Shown: positions 56,682 through 64,000 of the stretch, piece by piece
How the letters are laid out: every line of letters starts with the position of its first letter
Position numbering within the stretch: position 1 is the first letter of the stretch
DNA from: Planctomycetaceae bacterium
Lineage (GTDB): Bacteria > Planctomycetota > Planctomycetia > Planctomycetales > Planctomycetaceae
Length of the DNA stretch: 64,000 nucleotides
Assembly (NCBI GenBank): GCA_018699955.1
Contig: JABISG010000002.1
Coordinates: 1-64,000 of the forward strand
Direction: 5' to 3'
Program-made: the position numbers and the translations under genes
The notes under the pieces: model-generated
The model's database searches: none
The model's input: the letters and a program-made list of their open reading frames with translations, nothing else
What the model was told of the DNA's origin: nothing

Positions 56682-58070
56682 ATGAATATCACCAGAGTTG
56701 CACGTGTGCTGCGCGACTGCCAGCCGGAGGAAGAAGTCGAAGTTCGCGGTTGGGTGCGCACGATCCGTGCCAAGCCGGCGTTTTCGTTTATTGAATTGAA
56801 CGACGGCAGCAGCCTGAAAAACCTGCAGATTGTTGTTGATGCCGCCGTTGACGGTTACGAGGAATCGATCAAACAGATCGGCACCGGCGCAAGTGTTGCC
56901 GCAACCGGTACACTGAAAGAGTCGCCGGGCAAGGGGCAACGCATCGAAATGCACGCCGCCACGCTGCGCGTGATCGGCACCGCCGACGCCGAAACGTATC
57001 CGCTACAGAAAAAACGGCACAGCTTTGAATTCCTGCGAGAAATCGCTCACCTCAGACCACGGACGAACACAATCGGTGCCGTCGCCCGCGTTCGCAATGC
57101 GGTGACGGCTTCGATTCACAACTTCTTTCAGTCACGCGATTTTGTTTATGTTCACACACCCATCGTCACCGCCAGCGATTGTGAAGGCGCCGGCGAGATG
57201 TTTCAGGTCACCACGCTCGACCTGACAAGACTCGCGCAAATGAAAACAGAGATCGACTATTCGCAGGATTTCTTCGGCAAGCCCTCTTATCTCACCGTCA
57301 GCGGGCAGTTGGAAGCGGAAATCTACGCGACCTCGATGGGCGACTGCTACACATTCGGCCCCACGTTTCGCGCCGAGAATTCCAACACCAGCCGTCATCT
57401 GGCTGAGTTCTGGATGATCGAACCGGAGATGCCGTTCTATGAGCTGGACGACAACATGCGGCTCGCCGAGGAATTCATCCGCAGCGTCGTCACCGACGTA
57501 TTGGCCAACTGCTCCGAAGACATGGAGTTCTTCAACCTCCGCATCGACAAGACACTGTTGGAGACGCTGAAGAACATCACCGACAACGAATTCATCCGCC
57601 TGCCGTACACCGAAGCGGTTGAGATTCTCGAAAAGAGCGGCAAGAAATTCGACTATGCCGTCGAATGGGGCCGCGACCTGCAATCGGAACACGAGCGGTT
57701 TTTGACCGAAGAGCATTTCAAGCAGCCGGTCATCCTGTTCGACTACCCGCGAACCATTAAGCCGTTTTACATGCGTGTGAACGACGACGGCAAAACCGTA
57801 CGGGCGATGGACGTGTTGGTCCCACGGGTCGGCGAAATCATCGGCGGCAGCCAGCGCGAAGAGCGATACGACGTACTTGTCGATCGAATGAAAGAATGCG
57901 ATGTCGAGCCGGACGATTACTGGTGGTACCTCGACCTGCGGCGTTATGGCAGCGTCCCCCATTCCGGTTTCGGGTTGGGGCTGGAACGACTGGTGCAGTT
58001 AGTCACCGGCATGCAAAATATCCGCGACGTGATCCCGTTCCCCCGAACTCCGAAGAACGCCGAGTTTTGA
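56682..58070 (+). CDS. asnS: Asparagine-tRNA ligase
   Basis: This 462-residue class II synthetase charges tRNA-Asn with asparagine. The N-terminal OB fold is visible ([26 protein letters not shown]), followed by motif 1, [21 protein letters not shown], the substrate-binding [20 protein letters not shown], motif 2, [20 protein letters not shown], and motif 3, [18 protein letters not shown]. The AEFWMIEPE signature separates AsnRS from AspRS. ATG 56682 follows AAGGA; an upstream open frame from 56508 has no homology. The following 50 bases hold no clear terminator, but an inverted repeat begins at 58121. Confidence 0.96.
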   Translation: MNITRVARVLRDCQPEEEVEVRGWVRTIRAKPAFSFIELNDGSSLKNLQIVVDAAVDGYEESIKQIGTGASVAATGTLKESPGKGQRIEMHAATLRVIGTADAETYPLQKKRHSFEFLREIAHLRPRTNTIGAVARVRNAVTASIHNFFQSRDFVYVHTPIVTASDCEGAGEMFQVTTLDLTRLAQMKTEIDYSQDFFGKPSYLTVSGQLEAEIYATSMGDCYTFGPTFRAENSNTSRHLAEFWMIEPEMPFYELDDNMRLAEEFIRSVVTDVLANCSEDMEFFNLRIDKTLLETLKNITDNEFIRLPYTEAVEILEKSGKKFDYAVEWGRDLQSEHERFLTEEHFKQPVILFDYPRTIKPFYMRVNDDGKTVRAMDVLVPRVGEIIGGSQREERYDVLVDRMKECDVEPDDYWWYLDLRRYGSVPHSGFGLGLERLVQLVTGMQNIRDVIPFPRTPKNAEF

Positions 58071-58120
58071 TGTTGTTTTATGACTTTCGTGAGCGATGTC
58101 ACTCACTAGCAGCCGGGATT

Positions 58121-58199
58121 AACCGCGGTTTACACAGATAAGTGCGGATAAGAAACAAACTTTCAACTTTATCCGCGGCCATCCGCGAAATCCGCGGTT
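58121..58199. repeat. Imperfect inverted repeat downstream of asnS (ccgcgg family)
   Basis: The outer arms aaccgcgg (58121-58128) and ccgcggtt (58192-58199) are exact complements. The inner gcggataa (58144-58151) pairs with ttatccgc (58169-58176). Short ccgcg units recur between them. It may be a folded transcript end for asnS and resembles dispersed intergenic repeats seen in many bacteria. Confidence 0.55.
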
Positions 58200-58361
58200 T
58201 CTGACCACGACGACGAAGCCGTTCAGACACCGGCGTCATAAATATGCCGAATTGCGACGTTTTTCGGCGGCTCGGACGAAATAAATCGGTTGGTACATTC
58301 ATCTTGTACCCGTATCTTGCGGTAATTCTTGCGAATCGACTCCAGCATTTCGGAGATGGCA

Positions 58362-60830
58362 ATGTCGAAACGGCCTTGCGGGCTGCTTGCGATGGTGGTT
58401 GTGTTGTCAATTGGTGCCACCGCTGTGGCTGCCGATGATCCTGCGGGTATCGAGTTTTTTGAGAAGAATATTCGCCCTGTCCTAGTGAGCAAATGTTACA
58501 GTTGCCATTCGGCCAAGTCGAAAAAGCTCAAGGGCGGCCTGCTGCTCGACACGCGTGAAGCGACCCGCCGGGGTGGCGAATCGGGACATGCGGTCGTTCC
58601 CGGTAACCTCGAAGACAGCCTGCTGATCGAATCGCTTCGGTATGAAGGGTTGGAAATGCCCCCGAAGGAGCAATTGCCGGAAGCGGTCATTGCCAAGTTC
58701 GAGAAATGGGTGAAGATGGGGGCACCGGATCCGCGTGGCGGGAAGACCGACCCGGCCCCGCGCGTGATCGATTTTGATGAGGCCCGCAAGTTCTGGTCGT
58801 TCCAGCCGATTGGCAATCCGCAGCCCCCCAAGGTCGCCGACGGCAAATGGGCGGAAAGCGATATCGACCGCTTCGTTCTCGCTCGTCTCGAAGCGAAGAA
58901 TCTGAAGCCGGTGGCCGACGCCGATCCGCGAACGTTGGTGCGACGCGCTTACTTCGATCTCGTCGGCCTGCCTCCGACACCGGAACAAGTCGATGAATTC
59001 GTTGCCGATCCCTCACCCGCTGCGTTCGCGAAACTCGTTGACCGTCTGCTTGAATCGCCGCAGTTTGGTGAACGATGGGGACGCCATTGGCTCGATGTGG
59101 TTCGCTACGGCGAATCGACCGGCATGGAACGCAACTACAGTTACCCGCATGCCTGGCGATACCGTGACTACGTCATCGCATCGTTCAACGCCGACAAGCC
59201 GTTCAATCGCTTCCTCACCGAACAGGTGGCAGGCGACTTGATGCCGGCCGAAAGTATCTCGCAGCGCCACGCACAGACCGTCGCAACCGGTCTATTGGCA
59301 ATCGGGACCAAATCGCTCAATGAACGAAATCGTGAGAAGTTTGCAATGGACATCGTCGATGACCAGATCGATGTGACCACTCGCGCGTTTCTCGGCTTGA
59401 CCGGCGCATGCGCTCGCTGCCACGATCACAAATTCGATCCGATTCCCAACAAAGACTATTACGCGTTGGCGGGAATCTTCCGCAGCACCGCGACGTACTA
59501 CGGAACCGGATCGAATCGCGGGAATCGTCAGCAGGGACAACTGTTGGCATTGGCCGCAGACGGCGTCCGTCCCGTCGCTACCAAAGCTGCTGGCGGTAAG
59601 AAGAATAATGCCGCGAGTAAGAAAGCGGCCAACCAATTGCGAGCAGCCCGTAAGCGATTGGAAAAGGTCAAGAAACAAGCCGGCGAGAATCCCAACGTAA
59701 AACAGGCCGCTGCCATCAAGCGAACGACTGCGCAGATCAAGCGACTGCAAAGGCTCGCGAAGCCACAAAAAGCTGGCAAGAAACCCGCTGCCCCCGTTGG
59801 CAAGAACGTGGGACTGGCGATGGGGGTTGCCGATAGCAATCCGAAGGACACGCAGATTCGCATCCGCGGCAACGCCGACGAACGAGGCGAAACAGTTCCG
59901 CGCGGTTTCCTCACAATCGCAACCTTGGGCGACGCCGCCAAGATTGGCGATGCAGCCAGCGGTCGGCTGGAACTGGCCCAATGGATGACACAAGAAAGCA
60001 ATCCGTTGACGGCGCGAGTCGCCGTCAATCGTACCTGGCAGCATCTTTTCGGGCGCGGCATCGTGCGGACGGTCAACAACTTCGGTGCGAACGGCGAACG
60101 GCCCACGCATCCAGAATTGTTGGATCATCTCGCATCGCGGTTCGTCGCGAGTAATTGGTCGGTCAAACAACTCGTCCGCTCGATCGTGCTGAGCCATGCG
60201 TACCGGTTGGGAAGCCGACCGAACGCAAAAGCCGAGGAAGTCGATCCCGACAACCAATTACTGTGGAAGGCCAATCATCGCCGCCTCGAAGCCGAAGCCA
60301 TCCGCGATGCGATCCTCTCCGCCAGCGGTCAACTCGACTCGGCACCCGGCGAAAAGTCGCTTGTGGCAACTGTCGGCGACGGCGACATCGGCCGTTCAAT
60401 TCAACCGGCTCGGTTTGCCATCGATAGTGTCAAACGCAGCGTCTATCTGCCCATCGTCCGTAGTGCCGTTCCCGAAGCGCTCCGAGTATTTGATTTTCCC
60501 GAGCCAAGCATCATTTCCGGACAGCGGGATGTCACCACGGTTCCCACCCAAGCGCTCTTCATGATGAACAACGAGTTCGTCCTTCAGCAGTCGCGGCACA
60601 TGGCGAAACGAGTTATTGACAATACAGCCGATAACTCAGATCGCGTGAAGTTGGCCTATCGGCTGGCATTGTGCCGTGAGCCGGCTGAAGCGGAAATGCA
60701 GCGGGCAATCGATTTCATCGAACAGACCTCGGCACAGGCGGAAGCGGCTGAAGCCAAAGACAACATGAAAGCCTGGTCCGGATTCTGTCAGGTGCTGCTC
60801 GCATCGGCCGAGTTCCGTTACATCGAATAA
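58362..60830 (+). CDS. Exported PSCyt1/DUF1549/DUF1553 protein with Lys-rich insert
   Basis: This 822-residue protein has a signal peptide (MSKRPCGLL, then the hydrophobic run to TAVAAD) and a PSCyt1 domain with CYSCHS near residue 45, then DUF1549 (RRAYFDLVGLPPTPEQ, LTGACARCHDHKFDPI with a second CxxCH) and DUF1553 (TARVAVNRTWQHLFGRGIV, ending ASAEFRYIE). Between the two lies an insert of about 80 residues (roughly 420-500) that is strongly Lys/Ala-rich, like histone H1 tails. ATG 58362 follows GGAG by six bases, so I prefer it to the starts at 58329 or 58356. The next gene is the DUF1501 partner, 111 bp on. Confidence 0.92.
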   Translation: MSKRPCGLLAMVVVLSIGATAVAADDPAGIEFFEKNIRPVLVSKCYSCHSAKSKKLKGGLLLDTREATRRGGESGHAVVPGNLEDSLLIESLRYEGLEMPPKEQLPEAVIAKFEKWVKMGAPDPRGGKTDPAPRVIDFDEARKFWSFQPIGNPQPPKVADGKWAESDIDRFVLARLEAKNLKPVADADPRTLVRRAYFDLVGLPPTPEQVDEFVADPSPAAFAKLVDRLLESPQFGERWGRHWLDVVRYGESTGMERNYSYPHAWRYRDYVIASFNADKPFNRFLTEQVAGDLMPAESISQRHAQTVATGLLAIGTKSLNERNREKFAMDIVDDQIDVTTRAFLGLTGACARCHDHKFDPIPNKDYYALAGIFRSTATYYGTGSNRGNRQQGQLLALAADGVRPVATKAAGGKKNNAASKKAANQLRAARKRLEKVKKQAGENPNVKQAAAIKRTTAQIKRLQRLAKPQKAGKKPAAPVGKNVGLAMGVADSNPKDTQIRIRGNADERGETVPRGFLTIATLGDAAKIGDAASGRLELAQWMTQESNPLTARVAVNRTWQHLFGRGIVRTVNNFGANGERPTHPELLDHLASRFVASNWSVKQLVRSIVLSHAYRLGSRPNAKAEEVDPDNQLLWKANHRRLEAEAIRDAILSASGQLDSAPGEKSLVATVGDGDIGRSIQPARFAIDSVKRSVYLPIVRSAVPEALRVFDFPEPSIISGQRDVTTVPTQALFMMNNEFVLQQSRHMAKRVIDNTADNSDRVKLAYRLALCREPAEAEMQRAIDFIEQTSAQAEAAEAKDNMKAWSGFCQVLLASAEFRYIE

Positions 60831-60844
60831 TTGAAACGGCTGTC

Positions 60845-60925
60845 AGCGGTCAGCCGTCAGCTTCATAACTTTGCGAAGTCCACCTGATTTCACGGCTGAA
60901 CGCTGATAGCTGACGGCTGAACGCT
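60845..60925. repeat. Inverted repeat in the gap of the DUF1549-DUF1501 pair (gctgacggctga family)
   Basis: The arms agcggtcagccgtcagct (60845-60862) and agctgacggctgaacgct (60908-60925) pair at 17 of 18 positions, with a further partial copy (cacggctgaacgctga, 60891-60906) between. It lies inside the likely transcription unit and could modulate expression of the second gene. Confidence 0.6.
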
Positions 60926-60941
60926 AAAAGGGGATTCAGAA

Positions 60942-62330
60942 ATGCTTCAACTATCTCGTCGTGAAGTCCTCCAGTCGATTTCGTGCGGGTTCGGATTCAC
61001 GGCTTTCGCCGGAATGGCGGCCGAAGCGGCTCAGAAAGAATTCCAGAACCCTCTCGCACCGAAGCAACCGCATTTCGCGGCGCGTGCCAAGCGGGTCATC
61101 TTCCTCTGCATGCGGGGCGGCCCTTCGCACGTCGATACTTTCGACTACAAACCGATGTTGGAAGAATATGCCGGGAAAAGCCCGGGCGAAGCAAGCGGCG
61201 GGCTGAACAATCAGAAGGGCCGCAAGCTCAAGCCCTCTCCCTGGGCGTTCAAACAGCACGGCGAAAGTGGGCTGCCGATTTCAGAATTATTCCCGCACGT
61301 CGCGAAGCACGCCGACGATTTGTGTCTGCTCAACGGTTCGCACACAACGCTGCCCAACCATCCGCAAGCGTTGGTTGAACTGCACACCGGAAACTTCCAA
61401 TTCGTCCGCCCGTCGGTCGGTGCCTGGATGCTGTATGGATTGGGAACCGAGAATCAGGACCTGCCCGGTTTCATCACCATCAAGCCCCCCGCCCGACTCG
61501 GCGGTGCGCAAAACTACGGCAGCGCCTTTCTCCCGGCCATCTATCAGGGAACCCCCATTGGGCAGACGCGGCAGGCATTGAAAGATGCCCGCGTACAGAA
61601 TCTCGCAAACCCGCAGCTCACCGCGAAAGCACAACGGCAACAAATCGATCTGCTGCAGTCGCTCAATCGCGATCTGGCCGGCCGACAACCGGACAACTCA
61701 CAGATTGACGGCGTCATTCAATCGTATGAATTGGCATTTCGCATGCAGTCGGCGGTTCCCAAGCTGCTCGATCTTTCGAGCGAAACGGAAGAATCGCTGA
61801 ACCTCTACGGAATTGGAAACGGCCCCACCGACGACTTCGGCCGGCAATGTTTATTGGCCCGGCGGTTTGTCGAAGCCGGTGTGCGGTACGTCGAATTGAC
61901 GCATGAAAACTGGGACCAGCACAAATCACTCAAGGCCCGTTTGGGTTCCAACTGCAAGGCGACGGACCAGCCGATCGCTGCTCTGCTTGCCGACCTCAAA
62001 CGCCGCGACATGCTCAAAGACACGCTGGTGATTTGGGGCGGTGAATTCGGACGAACCCCAGCCGTTCGCAACGACGACGGTCGCGATCACAACTCGGCCG
62101 GCTTCACCATGTGGATGGCCGGCGGCGGTGTTAAAGGCGGCCTTCGATACGGTGCGACCGATGACTTCGGCATCGCTGCCGTCGAAGACAAATTCCACAC
62201 CCACGATCTGCATGCCACCACGCTGCACCTGTTGGGTCTCGATCACACCCGGCTCACCTACCGGTACGCCGGTCGCGATTTCCGCCTCACTGACGTCTTC
62301 GGTCGAGTGGCGGAGAAAATCATCGCCTGA
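60942..62330 (+). CDS. DUF1501 family exported protein
   Basis: This 462-residue protein has the DUF1501 pattern: a weak Tat signal (LSRREVLQSISCGFGFTAF), RVIFLCMRGGPSHVDTFDYKP near residue 50, ARRFVEAGVRYVELTHENWDQH, IWGGEFGRTPAVRNDDGRDHN near residue 365, and MAGGGVKGGLRYGATDDFG. A C-terminal LHLLGLDHTRLTYRYAGRDFRLTD closes it. It pairs with the DUF1549/DUF1553 gene upstream. The Gly-rich loops suggest phosphatase/sulfatase-like folding, but no catalytic claim is made. Confidence 0.93.
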   Translation: MLQLSRREVLQSISCGFGFTAFAGMAAEAAQKEFQNPLAPKQPHFAARAKRVIFLCMRGGPSHVDTFDYKPMLEEYAGKSPGEASGGLNNQKGRKLKPSPWAFKQHGESGLPISELFPHVAKHADDLCLLNGSHTTLPNHPQALVELHTGNFQFVRPSVGAWMLYGLGTENQDLPGFITIKPPARLGGAQNYGSAFLPAIYQGTPIGQTRQALKDARVQNLANPQLTAKAQRQQIDLLQSLNRDLAGRQPDNSQIDGVIQSYELAFRMQSAVPKLLDLSSETEESLNLYGIGNGPTDDFGRQCLLARRFVEAGVRYVELTHENWDQHKSLKARLGSNCKATDQPIAALLADLKRRDMLKDTLVIWGGEFGRTPAVRNDDGRDHNSAGFTMWMAGGGVKGGLRYGATDDFGIAAVEDKFHTHDLHATTLHLLGLDHTRLTYRYAGRDFRLTDVFGRVAEKIIA

Positions 62331-62390
62331 TTTGGACCGCGGAGAAGCATCTCTACGGTACGCAACCCGTATCCACCTGCACTTGGCCGA

Positions 62391-63785
62391 TTAGAGACCG
62401 CCGAGTGTGAGTGTCGATTTGCCCTTGGGCAGATCAAAACAGGCAACGACATGTGATTTCTCACGGACCCAGCCGCCCGATTTCAACTGGCCAACTTTCT
62501 TGACCGGGCTGAGTGTGGCAGGCCGTCCGGCGCTGGTCAGAACGGGCTGTGCGCCTTTGGCTGCTGGCACGCGCACTGTGAAATCGGGACAGGCGAACGG
62601 TGCCGTGAAAGTAACGCGGTCGCCGTTTCTGACAACACGTGTCAGTTCTTTTGCGGCCCAGTAGCGGGCAATGTCGGTCAGTTTCATCCACCGGAGATGA
62701 TCGTACCGGGCATGCATGCGGCGGACTGCTTCCTGGAATATCTTGAAACCGATCTCTTCACCGTTGAAGTAGATTCCGGTCCAATGACAGAGCATGATCG
62801 CCGGCTCTCCGCGTTCGATCACGTCCACCATTCGGCCCGATTTCAGGTCGGCCGAAATGAACCGATCGACGCCGACGGGTTCCGAACAATCCCAGCCGCC
62901 GGTCCAATCGCCCGTGCAGGCGATTATCGAGACGACACATTTCGGGTCGCGGCTTTCGAGGCCCGAAGCATACTCGACTCGAGGGGCGACGCTCTTCTCG
63001 CCGTCGGCGATCACAAATCGAAAGTAGTGCGGAATCTCGGAACGGTAGACATCGCGTACTGATTCCAGCGTTGCTTGTGCAAGTTGTGGCACAACCCGGC
63101 TGGCGAACCCGCCCGGCGTGGTAATGCCATCGCAATGCAACCCGGCATTCTTCAGAATCTTGAGAGCATACGCCAAATAGTCTGCCAACTCATCGACAGA
63201 CTTGCCATCGGTCCAACTCCAGTTTTCCATGAACTCTGGACCGCGCTGCGGGTAGGGGTGTCCGGTCTTCGTGTCGATCACGCGGGTGTGAGTGATCATC
63301 TCCGGGTGAATGTCCCAGTTGGGCATCATCAGCTCGCGGACCAGCTTGAGGCTGTTGGCCAGTTCGCGCGATGTCCAACCCGGCAGTTCACGATCAACCC
63401 GCCCGACACAGGCGGGGTAGGGGACAATGCTGTACTTTCCCTTCACTCCCTGCTCGCCGCACCAGTTGCCAAACTTGCGAACGAAGTCGTCGGGAATTTC
63501 GTCGGGCCACTTTCGCCACGGCTGGGTTTTGTAGCGGTCGTAATTCCAAGCGGCTGCAAACTGCGGAACGGCAAACTTGTTGAGATTCACCAGACAGGTT
63601 GAGTCGTCGATGATGAACGACAGCGGTACCCGCATCCGTGGATTCAGCACCTCGACCGTCTTGTCTCGAATCGGGCGCTCACCGGCAATCTGCGCCGGTA
63701 ATTGCGAAGCGCCAAATCCCAATCCCGCCGCGGCAAGACCGCCGGCGGTACTCATGAGAAAATCGCGTCGGTTGAGTTGCTGCAT
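62391..63785 (-). CDS. Tat-exported polysaccharide-deacetylase-like protein
   Basis: This 464-residue protein has a Tat signal (NRRDFLMSTAGGLAAAGLG, near residues 5-23), so it is exported folded. The mature part starts with a barrel-like pattern: RVPLSFIIDDSTCLVNLN, then KYSIVPYPACVGRVD, MPNWDIHPEMITHTRVID, and GLHCDGITTPGGFASRVV, ending in a region with CHWTGIYFNGEEIGFKIF. The DDS pair, the His in DIHPEMITHT, and the overall layout recall NodB-type carbohydrate deacetylases, but the His-x(3-4)-His motif spacing is not standard, so the activity is unsure. ATG 63785 follows the end of the next gene by 29 bp. It is convergent with the DUF1501 gene. Confidence 0.6.
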   Translation of the reverse strand: MQQLNRRDFLMSTAGGLAAAGLGFGASQLPAQIAGERPIRDKTVEVLNPRMRVPLSFIIDDSTCLVNLNKFAVPQFAAAWNYDRYKTQPWRKWPDEIPDDFVRKFGNWCGEQGVKGKYSIVPYPACVGRVDRELPGWTSRELANSLKLVRELMMPNWDIHPEMITHTRVIDTKTGHPYPQRGPEFMENWSWTDGKSVDELADYLAYALKILKNAGLHCDGITTPGGFASRVVPQLAQATLESVRDVYRSEIPHYFRFVIADGEKSVAPRVEYASGLESRDPKCVVSIIACTGDWTGGWDCSEPVGVDRFISADLKSGRMVDVIERGEPAIMLCHWTGIYFNGEEIGFKIFQEAVRRMHARYDHLRWMKLTDIARYWAAKELTRVVRNGDRVTFTAPFACPDFTVRVPAAKGAQPVLTSAGRPATLSPVKKVGQLKSGGWVREKSHVVACFDLPKGKSTLTLGGL

Positions 63786-63814
63786 CGAATTCCGGCTTTC
63801 TGTTTGTCGTCCTG

Positions 63815-64000
63815 CTATTTTCGTTTGCCGATGCAATACAGAACCTGCGTGGATCGCAGAAACAGTTGGCCATCGCTGGGGGTCAGCGATGCGCGGAAGA
63901 CTTCTTCATCGGCCGCAGCAACCTTGTTGGTCGCCACAATCTCCATCTTTTCGCCGGGCCGTACGGCGATTGTCTCACCGACATCGTTAACGAAGAATGC
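63815..64000 (-). CDS. C-terminal end of a PQQ-like beta-propeller protein (start beyond window)
   Basis: The frame is open from the window edge to a stop at 63815, giving 61 residues. It contains FVNDVGETIAVRPGEKMEIV and RASLTPSDGQLFLRSTQVLY, then CIGKRK, which match the last blade of exported PQQ-type propellers in planctomycetes. The start is outside the window. It is followed by the deacetylase-like gene on the same strand after 29 bp, so they are likely co-transcribed. Confidence 0.65.
   Translation of the reverse strand, partial: AFFVNDVGETIAVRPGEKMEIVATNKVAAADEEVFRASLTPSDGQLFLRSTQVLYCIGKRK

Overview
The window is about 58-60% GC by eye and carries a dense set of lineage markers of the Planctomycetota. 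These are four separate pairs of exported DUF1501/DUF1552 proteins with DUF1549/DUF1553- or DUF1592-type cytochrome-like proteins, a DUF1559 pseudopilin-like protein with the FTLIELLVV signal, an ECF sigma factor next to a Ser/Thr kinase, a LEPR-XLL-type surface-protein segment, a sulfatase, and several beta-propeller proteins. I read it as a chromosomal segment of a planctomycete (Planctomycetia); genus cannot be told from the sequence alone. I saw no rRNA, tRNA, CRISPR array or intact insertion sequence.

Layout. 1-3300 (minus): a DUF1549/DUF1553 gene followed by a DUF1501 gene that runs off the left edge. 3535-9910: a tripartite efflux set, with a TolC-like lipoprotein gene divergent from an HlyD-type adaptor and an RND pump gene. 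10281-16410 (plus): an OprP-like porin, an ECF sigma factor, and a 1235-residue chimera of a membrane Ser/Thr kinase fused in frame to a LEPR-XLL/CSLREA/beta-helix surface protein. 16464-22038 (minus): DUF1552 and DUF1592-family pair. 22304-25426 (plus): a sulfatase and a PQQ-type beta-propeller, separated by a 134-bp element with inverted-repeat ends. 25643-35024 (minus): a membrane-anchored propeller-like protein, an IS66 transposase remnant, and a 2562-residue WD40 protein with about 56 blades by hand count and a PA14-like insert.

35235-40075 (plus, probably one transcription unit): a secreted double heavy-metal-associated-like protein with CCGAC motifs, proB, a ComEA-like helix-hairpin-helix protein, and an exported nitrilase/N-acyl-D-amino-acid-deacylase fusion. 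40112-42091 (minus): a histidine kinase with a haem-type periplasmic sensor. 42394-46812 (plus): DUF1501 and DUF1549/1553 with two cytochrome motifs. 46837-50626 (minus): DUF1559 protein, a cytoplasmic propeller protein and an S41 peptidase, the last two overlapping by 4 bp. 51173-58070: a sugar isomerase-like protein, a PDZ protein with an adhesin-type tail, a dihydroorotate-dehydrogenase-like flavoprotein, a YccV-like protein, a Bfd-like [2Fe-2S] protein, HemQ and AsnS. 58362-62330 (plus): a fourth DUF1549/DUF1501 pair. 62391-64000 (minus): a Tat-exported deacetylase-like protein and the end of a propeller protein.

Much of the coding capacity is devoted to exported proteins. Gaps between genes repeatedly hold short inverted-repeat elements of several unrelated kinds (23731, 25509, 55381, 58121, 60845). 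The most unusual items are the kinase/surface-protein fusion, the giant propeller protein, and the nitrilase/deacylase fusion. All calls come from reading the sequence; no database search was run.
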